A stretch of 64,000 nucleotides of DNA from Desulfobacula sp. Its GTDB lineage: Bacteria > Desulfobacterota > Desulfobacteria > Desulfobacterales > Desulfobacteraceae. This document shows, in pieces, positions 53,327 to 61,674 of this stretch. How positions within the stretch are numbered: the stretch's first letter is position 1; every line of letters starts with the position of its first letter. The notes beneath the pieces are model-generated. The model made no database searches. It saw only the letters and a program-made list of their open reading frames with translations, and was not told the origin of the DNA. The position numbers and the translations under genes are program-made. The stretch is taken from assembly GCA_023701135.1 (NCBI GenBank), contig JAMPXP010000009.1, positions 1 to 64,000 of the forward strand. Direction: 5' to 3'.

Positions 53327-56300
53327 GTGGTCACCGGGGACTGGAACGGTGACGGCAAAACCGATATTGCCAGGGTGGGGGATACCGGCGTGGTTTTTTA
53401 TACACCTGAGAGTGCTGCCGCCGACCTGGCCGTTTCCTTTACCGCCTCCTCCGGCAGTACCACCGGCATTGGTTACCAACCCTCCTCCCTGTATCAGAAT
53501 ACCCTATTGCCCTTTGTGGTCCATACCGTATACCGGATCACCACCAACGACGGGTTCGGCAACACATCAGAAACCAATTACCGGTTCTCGGGCGGGCTTT
53601 ACGATTATGAACAGCGCGAGATCAGAAGCTTTGCCGCAGTAACCAAGACCAAGCCGGACGGAACAAAGGAGATCACCACCTTTCACCAGGATAGATTCCT
53701 GGACGGCCTGCCTGAAAAAACCGAGTTTAAAGACCCGGCCGACACCCTTTTGGCCCAAACCCTTTACACCTGGGTCAGCAGCCCCTATAACAGCGAGTCT
53801 TCCTTTATCTTTCTCCAGTCCAAGGCAGAAACCCGGCACGAGAACGGGGAGACCCTTTTATCCCAGGAAAACTATACCTGGGACGAGACCCACGGCAGCC
53901 TTCTGACCCAGACCCTTCTTGCCACACCCGGCTCGGGCCTTACAGAAAACATCACCACTGCCTACGAATACGGTTATTACGGCAGCGGCGGCACCTATCC
54001 CTTAAGAACCGTGCAGGAGACCCTGACCGGCAGCACCACCGGCCTTGCGCGGCAGACCGGGTATGCCTATGAAACCGGCACCGGCAACCTTGTATCAGAG
54101 ACCGCCTTTAACCTGACAGGCCCGGACCCGGTCACCACCTACGGCCATGACGGGTACGGCAATATCACCAGTGTGACCGACCCCCTGGGCCGGGTCACCC
54201 TTTACGGGTACGACACCCTGACCCACACCCATGCCGTCACCACCACAAAACCCGCCACGGGCAGCTTTAATCATATCACGCAATACCCCGACCTGGACTA
54301 CCGGTATGCCAAACCCCTGACTTTCAGGAACGAAAACAGCCATGACACCGCTTATGAATATGATGTCTTCGGCAGGGTCACCCGGATCAGCTACCCGGAC
54401 GGGGGCGAAGACACCTATGCCTATATGGACGACATTTTGCCCAGATCCGTCACCAAGGGCAAAAGGGATGGGACGGACAGCTTCATCCATACCGTCACCT
54501 ACCTGGACGGGTTCGGCAGGACCATCGAGACGGTGGAGCCTTCTATCAGCAATACTTTTGCCGTCACCCTGTTCACCTTTGACCATATGGGCAGAGCCGC
54601 CTGCATCAGGGGACCCCTGATCAAAACAGGCAATGCCTTTTTATCTGCGGACTTTGCCTCCATATCCGCAACCCCGGCCAATGTGGGGTCAGGGACCCCC
54701 ACCACCTGGACCCGGAACTATTATGACACCAGATCCAGGCTCATCTGCCTGCAAAGATCCGGTGAAGAAACCACCTGGTTCGCCCATGAGCTGCTCAAGA
54801 CCGTGACCACGGACCCGGACGGGAACAAAAAAACCAGGATCTCCGATCTTCTGGGCCGTCCCGTAGAAATCATCGAGCACGGCCCCACCGACCATGGCAC
54901 CACCTATACCTATACCCCGGCCGGGGATCTTTTGAGCGTGTCCCGGATCAACCCCCTGACCGGCAATCCCATCGAGAACCGCATCACCTATAATACCCTG
55001 GGCCAAAAACTCACCCTGCAGGACCCGGACATGGGCGCCTGGTCCTATGCCTATGACCTTGCCGGCAACCTTGTCACCCAGACCGACGCCCGGAACACGA
55101 CCATCACCTTTGAATACGACGCCCTGAACCGGAAGACCAGAAAAACCTACCCGGACGCAAGCTTTGCAGAATACCGGTATGACGCCGGGGTCAACGGCAT
55201 TGGCCTCCTGTACAAAAAGATCAATGCCCATGCCACCACCGAGTACGCTTCCTATGATGCCATGGGACGGCCCCTGGAAGAAAAGCGCACCGCCGGCGCC
55301 ACCGTCATCCTTTTTGACTATGCCTATGACCTTGCCGGCCGCCTGGCCTCCAAAGCCGTGACAAAGGACAATGTGGCCTTTAAGACCCTGAACTATGCCT
55401 TCTACCCCGGCACCAGCCTCTTAAAACGGGTCAGTGACGGCAATAACAATACCCTGTCCGAGATCTCCCTGTATTCTCCCCAGGGCAAGATGGAAGCCGT
55501 CAGCTTTAACGGGGGTAAGACCGTGACCACGTATTCTTATTTTCCCCTGACCGGACGCCTGAGCACCCTCAACGCCTATACGGTCCCTGCCGGGCAGAGC
55601 ATCATCTACAAGGTCTATGATTACAACAAATCCGGGGATATCACAGGAATCCACGACCTGAAAAATAATATCGATTATGCCTATGACTATGACCCCCTTC
55701 ACCGGCTCATCTCGGAGCAATCCTCGGGAGGAGGGGCAGGCGCGGGCACAACGGTTGAAGTGATCGAGTTCACCTATACCGAAGAAGAGGGTAAGCCCGT
55801 TCACGCCCCGGTACAGACAAGCCTTAACGGGGCATCCACTCAGTACACCTATACGGCCACCGGCACAAGGAGCAGTAAACAGGAGGGGCTCAATACCACC
55901 CTCTATGAGGTCAACCACGACAACCAGATCCAGACCATCACCGCGGGCGGGGTGGCCACCAATTTCTTCTACGACGCCGACGGCAAACGGATCAAGAAAA
56001 CCCAGGGCCCATCCACCACCCTGTATTTTGGCGAGGACCTGGAGATCATCAATAATATCCCCGCCCTTTACGCCTTTGCCGGGAACCTGCGCATCGCCAA
56101 AATGACCGAAGCCGCCACAGAGTATTATCACAAGGACCACCAGGGCTCCACCAATGCCATGTCCACGGAAAGCGGAACCCTTATTGACACGGCCGAATAT
56201 TTGCCCTATGGTCCGGACAGGTATGCCAATGCTCTTTTAAATCACAGCGCCTATAAATACACAGACCAGGAGCAGGACGCCGGCACGGGGCTGTACAACT

Positions 56301-57007
56301 ACGATGCCCGGCTCTATGACCTCAACCTCGGCCAGTTCGTCATGGCCGACACCATCGTGCCTGATCCGTATAATCCCCAGAGCTTGAACCGGTATGCGTA
56401 TTGTTTGAATAATCCTATACGGTATGTGGACCCGACAGGGCACTATTCATTTATGGGTGATGGGAATGACGACACCCCAGACAATAATGGGTATTATGGG
56501 AACTGGACTCATCGCTCCTCTGATGGTAATTCAGGGGGAGTTCCTGGATATTCTCCTTCCGACCTTAGTTCTATTGCATCAGATATCGAAAAAAAGGTTA
56601 ATGCAATTCAAAACGCCATGAATCAAAATTATCCGGATTGGAAAAATAATTGTAGTAAATTTGTCCAGGAGGTAGCAAAAGCAGTGGGGATAGATTTGGC
56701 TGTGCCAGCAAATCAGATGCTTAAACAAATAGAGGAGGACTCAGAATGGGGAAAAACAAAAGATCCCAAGGTGGCCCAACAAAAAGCCAATGAAGGGAAT
56801 CTAACTGTTTTTGGCGTTCCCGGCGAAAGACATGGGCATGTAGGGGTTGTGGAACCCGGCACACTTTCTAGTGATGGGTTCCCGTCTGGCACTTGGGGCT
56901 CAATGAGCCCAAACCTTAACCCCCCTCAACAGGATACGCCTATATCAAAATCTTTTAGAAAAAGCGACTGGGAGAAAATTAGCTATGGCTACCACGCAAT
57001 CGATTAA
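53327..57007 (+). CDS. RHS-repeat polymorphic toxin with NlpC/P60-like C-terminal tip
   Basis: The open reading frame from the first ATG encodes 1226 residues. After an FG-GAP/VCBS-like motif (DWNGDGKTDIARV) come many YD/RHS repeats and the RHS core (KYTDQEQDAGTGLYNYDARLYD...LNRYAYCLNNPIRYVDPTG), then a variable tip of about 190 residues. The tip has a Cys/His pair as in NlpC/P60 or CHAP peptidoglycan hydrolases: Cys1109 in NCSKFVQEVAKAVG and His1169/His1171 in RHGHVGVV. It is AT-rich compared with the GC-rich core, a mark of tip exchange. The predicted activity is cleavage of periplasmic peptidoglycan in rival cells. The gene lacks its normal N-terminus, so it may be an inactive or silent cassette. 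It overlaps its immunity gene by 23 bases. Confidence 0.85.
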   Translation: MVTGDWNGDGKTDIARVGDTGVVFYTPESAAADLAVSFTASSGSTTGIGYQPSSLYQNTLLPFVVHTVYRITTNDGFGNTSETNYRFSGGLYDYEQREIRSFAAVTKTKPDGTKEITTFHQDRFLDGLPEKTEFKDPADTLLAQTLYTWVSSPYNSESSFIFLQSKAETRHENGETLLSQENYTWDETHGSLLTQTLLATPGSGLTENITTAYEYGYYGSGGTYPLRTVQETLTGSTTGLARQTGYAYETGTGNLVSETAFNLTGPDPVTTYGHDGYGNITSVTDPLGRVTLYGYDTLTHTHAVTTTKPATGSFNHITQYPDLDYRYAKPLTFRNENSHDTAYEYDVFGRVTRISYPDGGEDTYAYMDDILPRSVTKGKRDGTDSFIHTVTYLDGFGRTIETVEPSISNTFAVTLFTFDHMGRAACIRGPLIKTGNAFLSADFASISATPANVGSGTPTTWTRNYYDTRSRLICLQRSGEETTWFAHELLKTVTTDPDGNKKTRISDLLGRPVEIIEHGPTDHGTTYTYTPAGDLLSVSRINPLTGNPIENRITYNTLGQKLTLQDPDMGAWSYAYDLAGNLVTQTDARNTTITFEYDALNRKTRKTYPDASFAEYRYDAGVNGIGLLYKKINAHATTEYASYDAMGRPLEEKRTAGATVILFDYAYDLAGRLASKAVTKDNVAFKTLNYAFYPGTSLLKRVSDGNNNTLSEISLYSPQGKMEAVSFNGGKTVTTYSYFPLTGRLSTLNAYTVPAGQSIIYKVYDYNKSGDITGIHDLKNNIDYAYDYDPLHRLISEQSSGGGAGAGTTVEVIEFTYTEEEGKPVHAPVQTSLNGASTQYTYTATGTRSSKQEGLNTTLYEVNHDNQIQTITAGGVATNFFYDADGKRIKKTQGPSTTLYFGEDLEIINNIPALYAFAGNLRIAKMTEAATEYYHKDHQGSTNAMSTESGTLIDTAEYLPYGPDRYANALLNHSAYKYTDQEQDAGTGLYNYDARLYDLNLGQFVMADTIVPDPYNPQSLNRYAYCLNNPIRYVDPTGHYSFMGDGNDDTPDNNGYYGNWTHRSSDGNSGGVPGYSPSDLSSIASDIEKKVNAIQNAMNQNYPDWKNNCSKFVQEVAKAVGIDLAVPANQMLKQIEEDSEWGKTKDPKVAQQKANEGNLTVFGVPGERHGHVGVVEPGTLSSDGFPSGTWGSMSPNLNPPQQDTPISKSFRKSDWEKISYGYHAID

Positions 57008-57665
57008 TTTCGAGTATAAAATAAATCTCATTATTAAAGTCTGTATATTTTTTCTTAGTATTCACACAATTTTTGTAACTAGCGGCATTGCGTTTGAATT
57101 TACAAAAATAACCAAAATTGAGATAAAAAAAATAACCGTAGGGGAACATATAGAATTTAAAGCTTCTTATGCAAATTTTGATTTACAATTGATGGGGGTC
57201 CATGAAGAAGACAATCCGAAACTATTTGATGGTCCATTGGTAATCAAAAAAAAGGGGGGCAACTCTTTAACAGAAATTGATTTATCCTTGATCTATGCAT
57301 TATATGGGCTGGAAAATAGCAATTGTATCGTTGTGCATACTGTAAGCGGAAGCGAAAGTTATTTTGATATTGTTGATCTGTCCAAGGGTAGGCAGATTCA
57401 TGAAACTATTGATGCTTATTCCGACAAAATCGATATGGAAAAATATTTTTTGAGAATTTGGCCGTATTGTGAAGAAACAACTGTGGGAGAGGGGGATTCA
57501 TGTACTGCAGGGCGTATCTATTTTTTTGATAAAAGCAATAATTATAAGCCAACCCTATTGGAGTCAGAATCCAGAGAATTTAACAAAGAAATAATTGGCA
57601 TTGAATTTGAAGGAACCAAAAATATAATAGAACCGAAAACTAAAAATGCAAGGATTGGGCTATAG
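56985..57665 (+). CDS. Probable exported immunity protein of the RHS toxin
   Basis: A 226-residue protein that begins within the end of the RHS toxin gene, the usual place for an immunity gene. It has a hydrophobic N-terminal segment (about 14-36: INLIIKVCIFFLSIHTIFVTSGIAF) that looks like a signal peptide or anchor, followed by a mixed alpha/beta domain with Cys at positions fit for disulphides (LENSNCIV, WPYCEE, GDSCTAG). Periplasmic location fits neutralising a peptidoglycan-cleaving tip. I do not recognise a family, as expected for polymorphic immunity proteins. Composition is AT-rich like the tip. Confidence 0.6.
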   Translation: MATTQSINFEYKINLIIKVCIFFLSIHTIFVTSGIAFEFTKITKIEIKKITVGEHIEFKASYANFDLQLMGVHEEDNPKLFDGPLVIKKKGGNSLTEIDLSLIYALYGLENSNCIVVHTVSGSESYFDIVDLSKGRQIHETIDAYSDKIDMEKYFLRIWPYCEETTVGEGDSCTAGRIYFFDKSNNYKPTLLESESREFNKEIIGIEFEGTKNIIEPKTKNARIGL

Positions 57666-57688
57666 CCCTCTGTGACAAGATGCTGCAT

Positions 57689-58048
57689 CTATTTTTTAGC
57701 ATGAGACTTCCAAGTGCTTTGTATGGCATCGCGCATGACCACCATCAGGCCCGGCCATTCTTTGGGCGTATGCCTTTTGAGGGCCTGGAGAACATGCTGG
57801 TGGATTTTCTGTCGGGAAGGCTGCTTAAGGCGGATGATTAAAATGCCATGGTGAGGTTCATCCCGGTGGATGGTAAACCCTTTGTCGGTTGTGATCAGGA
57901 GACATTGAAGATCCTGGACCATTTGCCATAAAGCCTCATCAGTGATGCCCTGATCATCGGTTCCGCGGATATCCATGACATCATACCCTTGAAGGATAAG
58001 CTCTTTTACCGTTATGAGCGGGATGTTTTCATCAACCAAAATTTTCAT
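57689..58048 (-). CDS. DUF5615 PIN-like toxin component
   Basis: A 119-residue DUF5615-type protein: the N-terminus MKILVDENIPLITVKELILQGYDVMDIRG and LITTDKGFTIHRDEPHHGILIIRL carry the acidic residues (Asp6, Glu7, Asp96-like TTDKGF) of PIN-like nucleases. Such proteins are paired with DUF433 partners in putative toxin-antitoxin modules. It overlaps the DUF433 gene by four bases. The module lies between the RHS immunity gene and an orphan RHS fragment and was probably inserted in the RHS locus. Confidence 0.8.
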   Translation of the reverse strand: MKILVDENIPLITVKELILQGYDVMDIRGTDDQGITDEALWQMVQDLQCLLITTDKGFTIHRDEPHHGILIIRLKQPSRQKIHQHVLQALKRHTPKEWPGLMVVMRDAIQSTWKSHAKK

Positions 58049-58272
58049 ATGGCATGTTCAATGGGGGTAATCTGTTCTTCTGCAAGGGATGCTGCGTATT
58101 CCAGGCAGGCATAGATATCATCCTGTTGAAGTGACGGGTAATCTTCCAGAAGCTCTTCGATTTTATCCCCGCTAGCAAGCATGCGGATGATCTGGTGGAC
58201 AGGAATTCTGGTCCCTTTGACACATGCCTGGCCGTGGCATATTTTAGAATTTATTGTAATTCGATCATACAT
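58045..58272 (-). CDS. DUF433 antitoxin-like protein
   Basis: A 75-residue DUF433 protein: GQACVKGTRIPVHQIIRMLASGDKIEELLEDYPSLQQDDIYACLEYAASL is the complete domain with its helix-turn-helix-like end. The start at 58272 has GGAG about seven bases upstream; the frame is open to 58404. It is the upstream partner of the DUF5615 gene, likely the antitoxin and autorepressor. The 218 bases between it and the RHS fragment contain no gene I can support. Confidence 0.85.
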   Translation of the reverse strand: MYDRITINSKICHGQACVKGTRIPVHQIIRMLASGDKIEELLEDYPSLQQDDIYACLEYAASLAEEQITPIEHAI

Positions 58273-58490
58273 ATAGGCTCCTTGTGATCCTGTTGTATAA
58301 ATTTTTCTTGCTTTGACATTCCCTGGGTAAATTGTCCATGGCATGGATGATGTTTTTTCGTCGTGATTCTCAAGCGTCTCTACATCAACGATCCGGTTAA
58401 GCATCTCTTTTCTTTAATATCGGTCAATGTGACGTTTGTCAATGAGGATGATCTAACATGCTGGAAATCGGCATGTTTTTTAAAACAGAA

Positions 58491-58794
58491 ACCCCGATCT
58501 GGACTACCGGTATGCCAAACCCCTGACCTTCAGGAACGAAAACAGCCATGAGACCTCACCAGGGACCCCCACCACCTGGACCCGGAATTATTATGACACC
58601 AGATCCAGGCTCATCTGCCTGCAAAGATCCGGTGAAGAAACCACCTGGTTCGCCCATGAGCTGCTCAAGACCGTGACCACGGACCCGGACGGCAATACAA
58701 AAACCCGGATCTCCGATCTTCTGGGTCGCCCCCTAGAAATCATTGAACACGGCCCCACCGACCATGGCACCACCTATGCCTATACCCCGGCCGG
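58491..58794 (+). repeat. Orphan RHS fragment, internally deleted duplicate of the RHS gene
   Basis: Bases 58491-58554 repeat 54285-54348 and bases 58557-58794 repeat about 54687-54924 of the RHS gene with few mismatches, so an internal piece of about 340 bases is missing at the joint. Frame-preserving RHS codons are visible (TWTRNYYDTRSRLICLQRSGEETTWF), but there is no start or stop of its own. Its right end lies one base from the stop codon of the CoA-transferase gene. It is a recombination scar or a cassette remnant. Confidence 0.85.
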
Positions 58795-58795
58795 C

Positions 58796-60667
58796 TTATC
58801 CGGCATTGGTCTTGGATAAATCAATGGTCAGGGCGTAGACGCCCTGCTCCATTTTTGCCTGGACCGGGTAGGGGCCCTTTTCAAAGACTTTCATCATATA
58901 GCGGTTGGACGCCAGGACATCGGCGGTCATGCCCTGGACTCCCCTTTCCCTGGCCAGTTTGGCCAGCATCTGGTAGAGGTAGGTGGCAATGCCGTATCCC
59001 TGGTATTCTTCATCCACGACAAAGGCGACATCCACAATGGGTTTATTCCTGTGGCGGGCGTATCTGGCCTCGGCAATGAGGGTCTGCTGGCCGGGTTCGC
59101 CGATGAGGGCCACTATGGAGAGGACATCCCGGTAATCCACATTGACATATTCCTGCATCCGTTCATGGGGCATGGTTTTGATGGGGGAAAAATACCGGTA
59201 ATAGATGGCTTTATCGGAAAAACGGTAAAACAGCCGCCGCATCTGGTCTTCATCCGAGGGTTTGATGGCCCTGAACCGGATGTTCAGGTTGTTTTTAAAG
59301 GTATGCCGGGTTTCCAGGTCCGAAGGATAAAAATGGGCGCTGTCGGCCAGGAAAATCTGGTCCTTGTAGAGGATATTGATCTTTTTGGCGCCTTCCACCA
59401 GCAGGGGCCGGTCCTCGGGGTGAGCGATTTCGATGAGGGCCTGGGCCCTTTCCCGCAGAGTCCTGCCCCGCAAATGGGCAATGCCCTGTTCCGTGGCCAC
59501 AAGATCAATGGATTCGGGCAGGCTCAGAAGATCGGGCTGGTCTTCCACTGAAAGCCGGATATTGGGTTTACCTTCCCGGTTGCGGCTGGGAAGGGCCACG
59601 ATGGTATAGCCGCCCTGGGAGATTTCAGCCCCGTTGAAAAAATCCGCCATCTGGCCGGGGCCCGCCGTGACATTGGAGGCGCTGTTGTGCAGGATCACCC
59701 GGCCGGACAGATCCACCCGACGGACCGGAAGAACAAACACAAATCTATGGTTGCGGCCGATTTCCATGGGGTTGAAGACCTTGTCAATGCTCTGGAATTC
59801 CACCATGGGGTTCCGGTCCAGGAACTGCATCAGTTCCTTGGTGCCCAAGGCATAGGCCGTCAGGGACCTGCCCCGGAAAAGGCCCTTGCGCCGGTTGGTG
59901 ACGGCCCCGCTTTTCACAAGGTCCATGAGGGAATCGGTAAAAAACGGACTGTGGATTCCCAGTTCCTTTTTTGTGGCCAGGTGTCTGGGCAGGGCCTCGA
60001 AGATCGGGCCGAAGGTAAAGGCCAGGCAGCTTCCGTCTTCGATGACCGAAGCTACATTGGCGGCCAGTTTATCAAACACGGGCTCCACGGGAAACCGGGG
60101 AAAATAAAAGGGCGGGACATTGGATTCAATGACCATGTCAAAATCATCAAAGGAAACAAAGGTATCTCCGATGGTGTAGGGGATATCGTGGTTGATCTCG
60201 CCAACTACAAGACTTGCCTGGTCCATGGCCCTTCGGGCCACATCCACCCCCACGCCCAGGCTGCAATACCCGGCCCGGTTGGGCGGGGTGATCTGGACAA
60301 AGGCGACGTCAATGGGGATCTGCCCGTCCTTCATGAGGGAGGGAATGGCGGAAAAGCGTGACGGCACCAGGTCCACCTGACCTGCGGCAATGGCTTCCGC
60401 CGACACCCAGCCGGAAAAAAAGGTTTTCAGGCGAAAGCGTCTGGATTGAAGGGCCTTATAAGAAATGGCATCCCCGAAGCTGACCAGTTGGATCAGGGTC
60501 AGGTCCTGGAGGGCATATCCCTTTTCATCCATGAGGCAGTTGACCAGGGTCCGGGGTTCGGCTGCCCCGGTGCCGATGAAGATATTCATGCCGGGTTCGA
60601 TTTTCTTTAATACATCGGCCGGACTCACCAGCTTTTTTTTCCATGAAGGTGTTTTTTTAAGAAACAT
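58796..60667 (-). CDS. Acetyl-CoA hydrolase/transferase fused to a GNAT acetyltransferase
   Basis: A 623-residue fusion from ATG 60667 (AAGGGAA upstream; the frame is open to 60694). Residues about 10-430 are the acetyl-CoA hydrolase/4-hydroxybutyrate CoA-transferase domains (GMNIFIGTGAAEPRTL, ITPPNRAGYCSLGVGVDVA, SASNVTAGPGQMADFFNGAEISQGGYTIVALPS). Residues about 460-610 form a GNAT domain (AFVVDEEYQGYGIATYLYQMLAKLARERG holds the acetyl-CoA loop). The reaction is CoA transfer to a short acid; the GNAT part may acetylate lysines and regulate it. The stop is one base from the orphan RHS fragment, and the C-terminal end seems intact. Confidence 0.9.
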   Translation of the reverse strand: MFLKKTPSWKKKLVSPADVLKKIEPGMNIFIGTGAAEPRTLVNCLMDEKGYALQDLTLIQLVSFGDAISYKALQSRRFRLKTFFSGWVSAEAIAAGQVDLVPSRFSAIPSLMKDGQIPIDVAFVQITPPNRAGYCSLGVGVDVARRAMDQASLVVGEINHDIPYTIGDTFVSFDDFDMVIESNVPPFYFPRFPVEPVFDKLAANVASVIEDGSCLAFTFGPIFEALPRHLATKKELGIHSPFFTDSLMDLVKSGAVTNRRKGLFRGRSLTAYALGTKELMQFLDRNPMVEFQSIDKVFNPMEIGRNHRFVFVLPVRRVDLSGRVILHNSASNVTAGPGQMADFFNGAEISQGGYTIVALPSRNREGKPNIRLSVEDQPDLLSLPESIDLVATEQGIAHLRGRTLRERAQALIEIAHPEDRPLLVEGAKKINILYKDQIFLADSAHFYPSDLETRHTFKNNLNIRFRAIKPSDEDQMRRLFYRFSDKAIYYRYFSPIKTMPHERMQEYVNVDYRDVLSIVALIGEPGQQTLIAEARYARHRNKPIVDVAFVVDEEYQGYGIATYLYQMLAKLARERGVQGMTADVLASNRYMMKVFEKGPYPVQAKMEQGVYALTIDLSKTNAG

Positions 60668-60815
60668 GGGGGTTCCCTTTTTGTTATTCAGCATTCCGGC
60701 CGGGAAAATATTTTATGCCGGACCTTCCTATTCATAATGGAATATGGGGGAACTGTCCATAAAGATTTCCCGGCCCAAGGTTTCTTTTCCATGAAAGAAA
60801 TGATAGAAAATCCCC

Positions 60816-61670
60816 ATGAACTGGTTTGCTTTTTCCCTCATCTCCAGCATTACCCTGAGCCTGAGGGAGTTTTCCGTTAAAAGGGCCGGGAAAAACATAC
60901 CATCTGCCGTCATGAGTTTCGGCATGAATTTTTTCATGTTTCTCATCATTCTGGTGTTGAATGTTCTCTCCCGGAATTATCATCCGCTTACACTTCACTT
61001 TGCCGGGATTCTGATAACGGCAGCCATCCTGGATTCCCTTGCCACCCTGCTCTATCTCTCCTCCATCAAAACCGGAGATCTGTCAAAAATCATTCCCATG
61101 CTCTGCTTTATTCCGGTCATCCAGTTGTTTGTCACCCCGGTGCTGATTCATGAAAACCTTTCCGTCATCGGGATGATGGGGGTGTTCACGGTGGTGTCCG
61201 GGTCCTATCTTCTCTATGTGGAGAGCTTTGACGGCATCCTGTCCCCCATCCGATCAGCCTTCCGGGACAAAAGCGCCATGATGATGCTGGGGGCGGCGTT
61301 TTTGTGGGGAATCACCTCCAGCTTTCACAAGATGGGCATACGGCAGACCAATGCCCTGTTCTGGGGGGCCTGTGAGATCGGCCTCATTTCCCTGATCCTG
61401 TCGCCCTTTGCCCTCAGGGCCGGGAAAACCCATTGGGCGTCCCTGAAAAAAACCATTCTTCCCGGATTTCTCAGCAGTTTCACGGTATTGTCCTATTATT
61501 TTGCCATAGGCCTCGGGCCCGTGGCCTATGTTTCTTCGGTGAGGCGGCTGGGCGTCTTGTTTACCATGATGATGGGTATCCTGATCTTAAAGGAAGGCAT
61601 CCGGCGACTCGGGTTTCTCGGCGGGATCATCATGATTGCCGGGGCCGTCCTCATCAGTCTCTTTGGATAG
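60816..61670 (+). CDS. EamA/DMT-family transporter
   Basis: A 284-residue inner-membrane protein with about ten hydrophobic segments in two homologous halves, the EamA (drug/metabolite transporter) layout. The repeated pattern is AILDSLATLLYLSSIKTGDLSKIIPMLCFIPV in the first half and VLSYYFAIGLGPVAYVSSVRRLGVLFTMMMGI in the second. The substrate is unknown. It is divergent from the CoA-transferase-GNAT gene and ends four bases from the YcaO-TPR gene. No strong ribosome-binding site was seen. Confidence 0.85.
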   Translation: MNWFAFSLISSITLSLREFSVKRAGKNIPSAVMSFGMNFFMFLIILVLNVLSRNYHPLTLHFAGILITAAILDSLATLLYLSSIKTGDLSKIIPMLCFIPVIQLFVTPVLIHENLSVIGMMGVFTVVSGSYLLYVESFDGILSPIRSAFRDKSAMMMLGAAFLWGITSSFHKMGIRQTNALFWGACEIGLISLILSPFALRAGKTHWASLKKTILPGFLSSFTVLSYYFAIGLGPVAYVSSVRRLGVLFTMMMGILILKEGIRRLGFLGGIIMIAGAVLISLFG

Positions 61671-61674
61671 AAGG

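Noticed and set aside
54095-55231. Minus-strand open frames within the RHS gene
   Set aside because: Gly/Val-rich shadows of the repetitive RHS codons.
57666-57700. Short GATGC/GCATC repeat followed by T residues after the immunity gene
   Set aside because: The stem is only four or five pairs with almost no loop; too weak to call a terminator.
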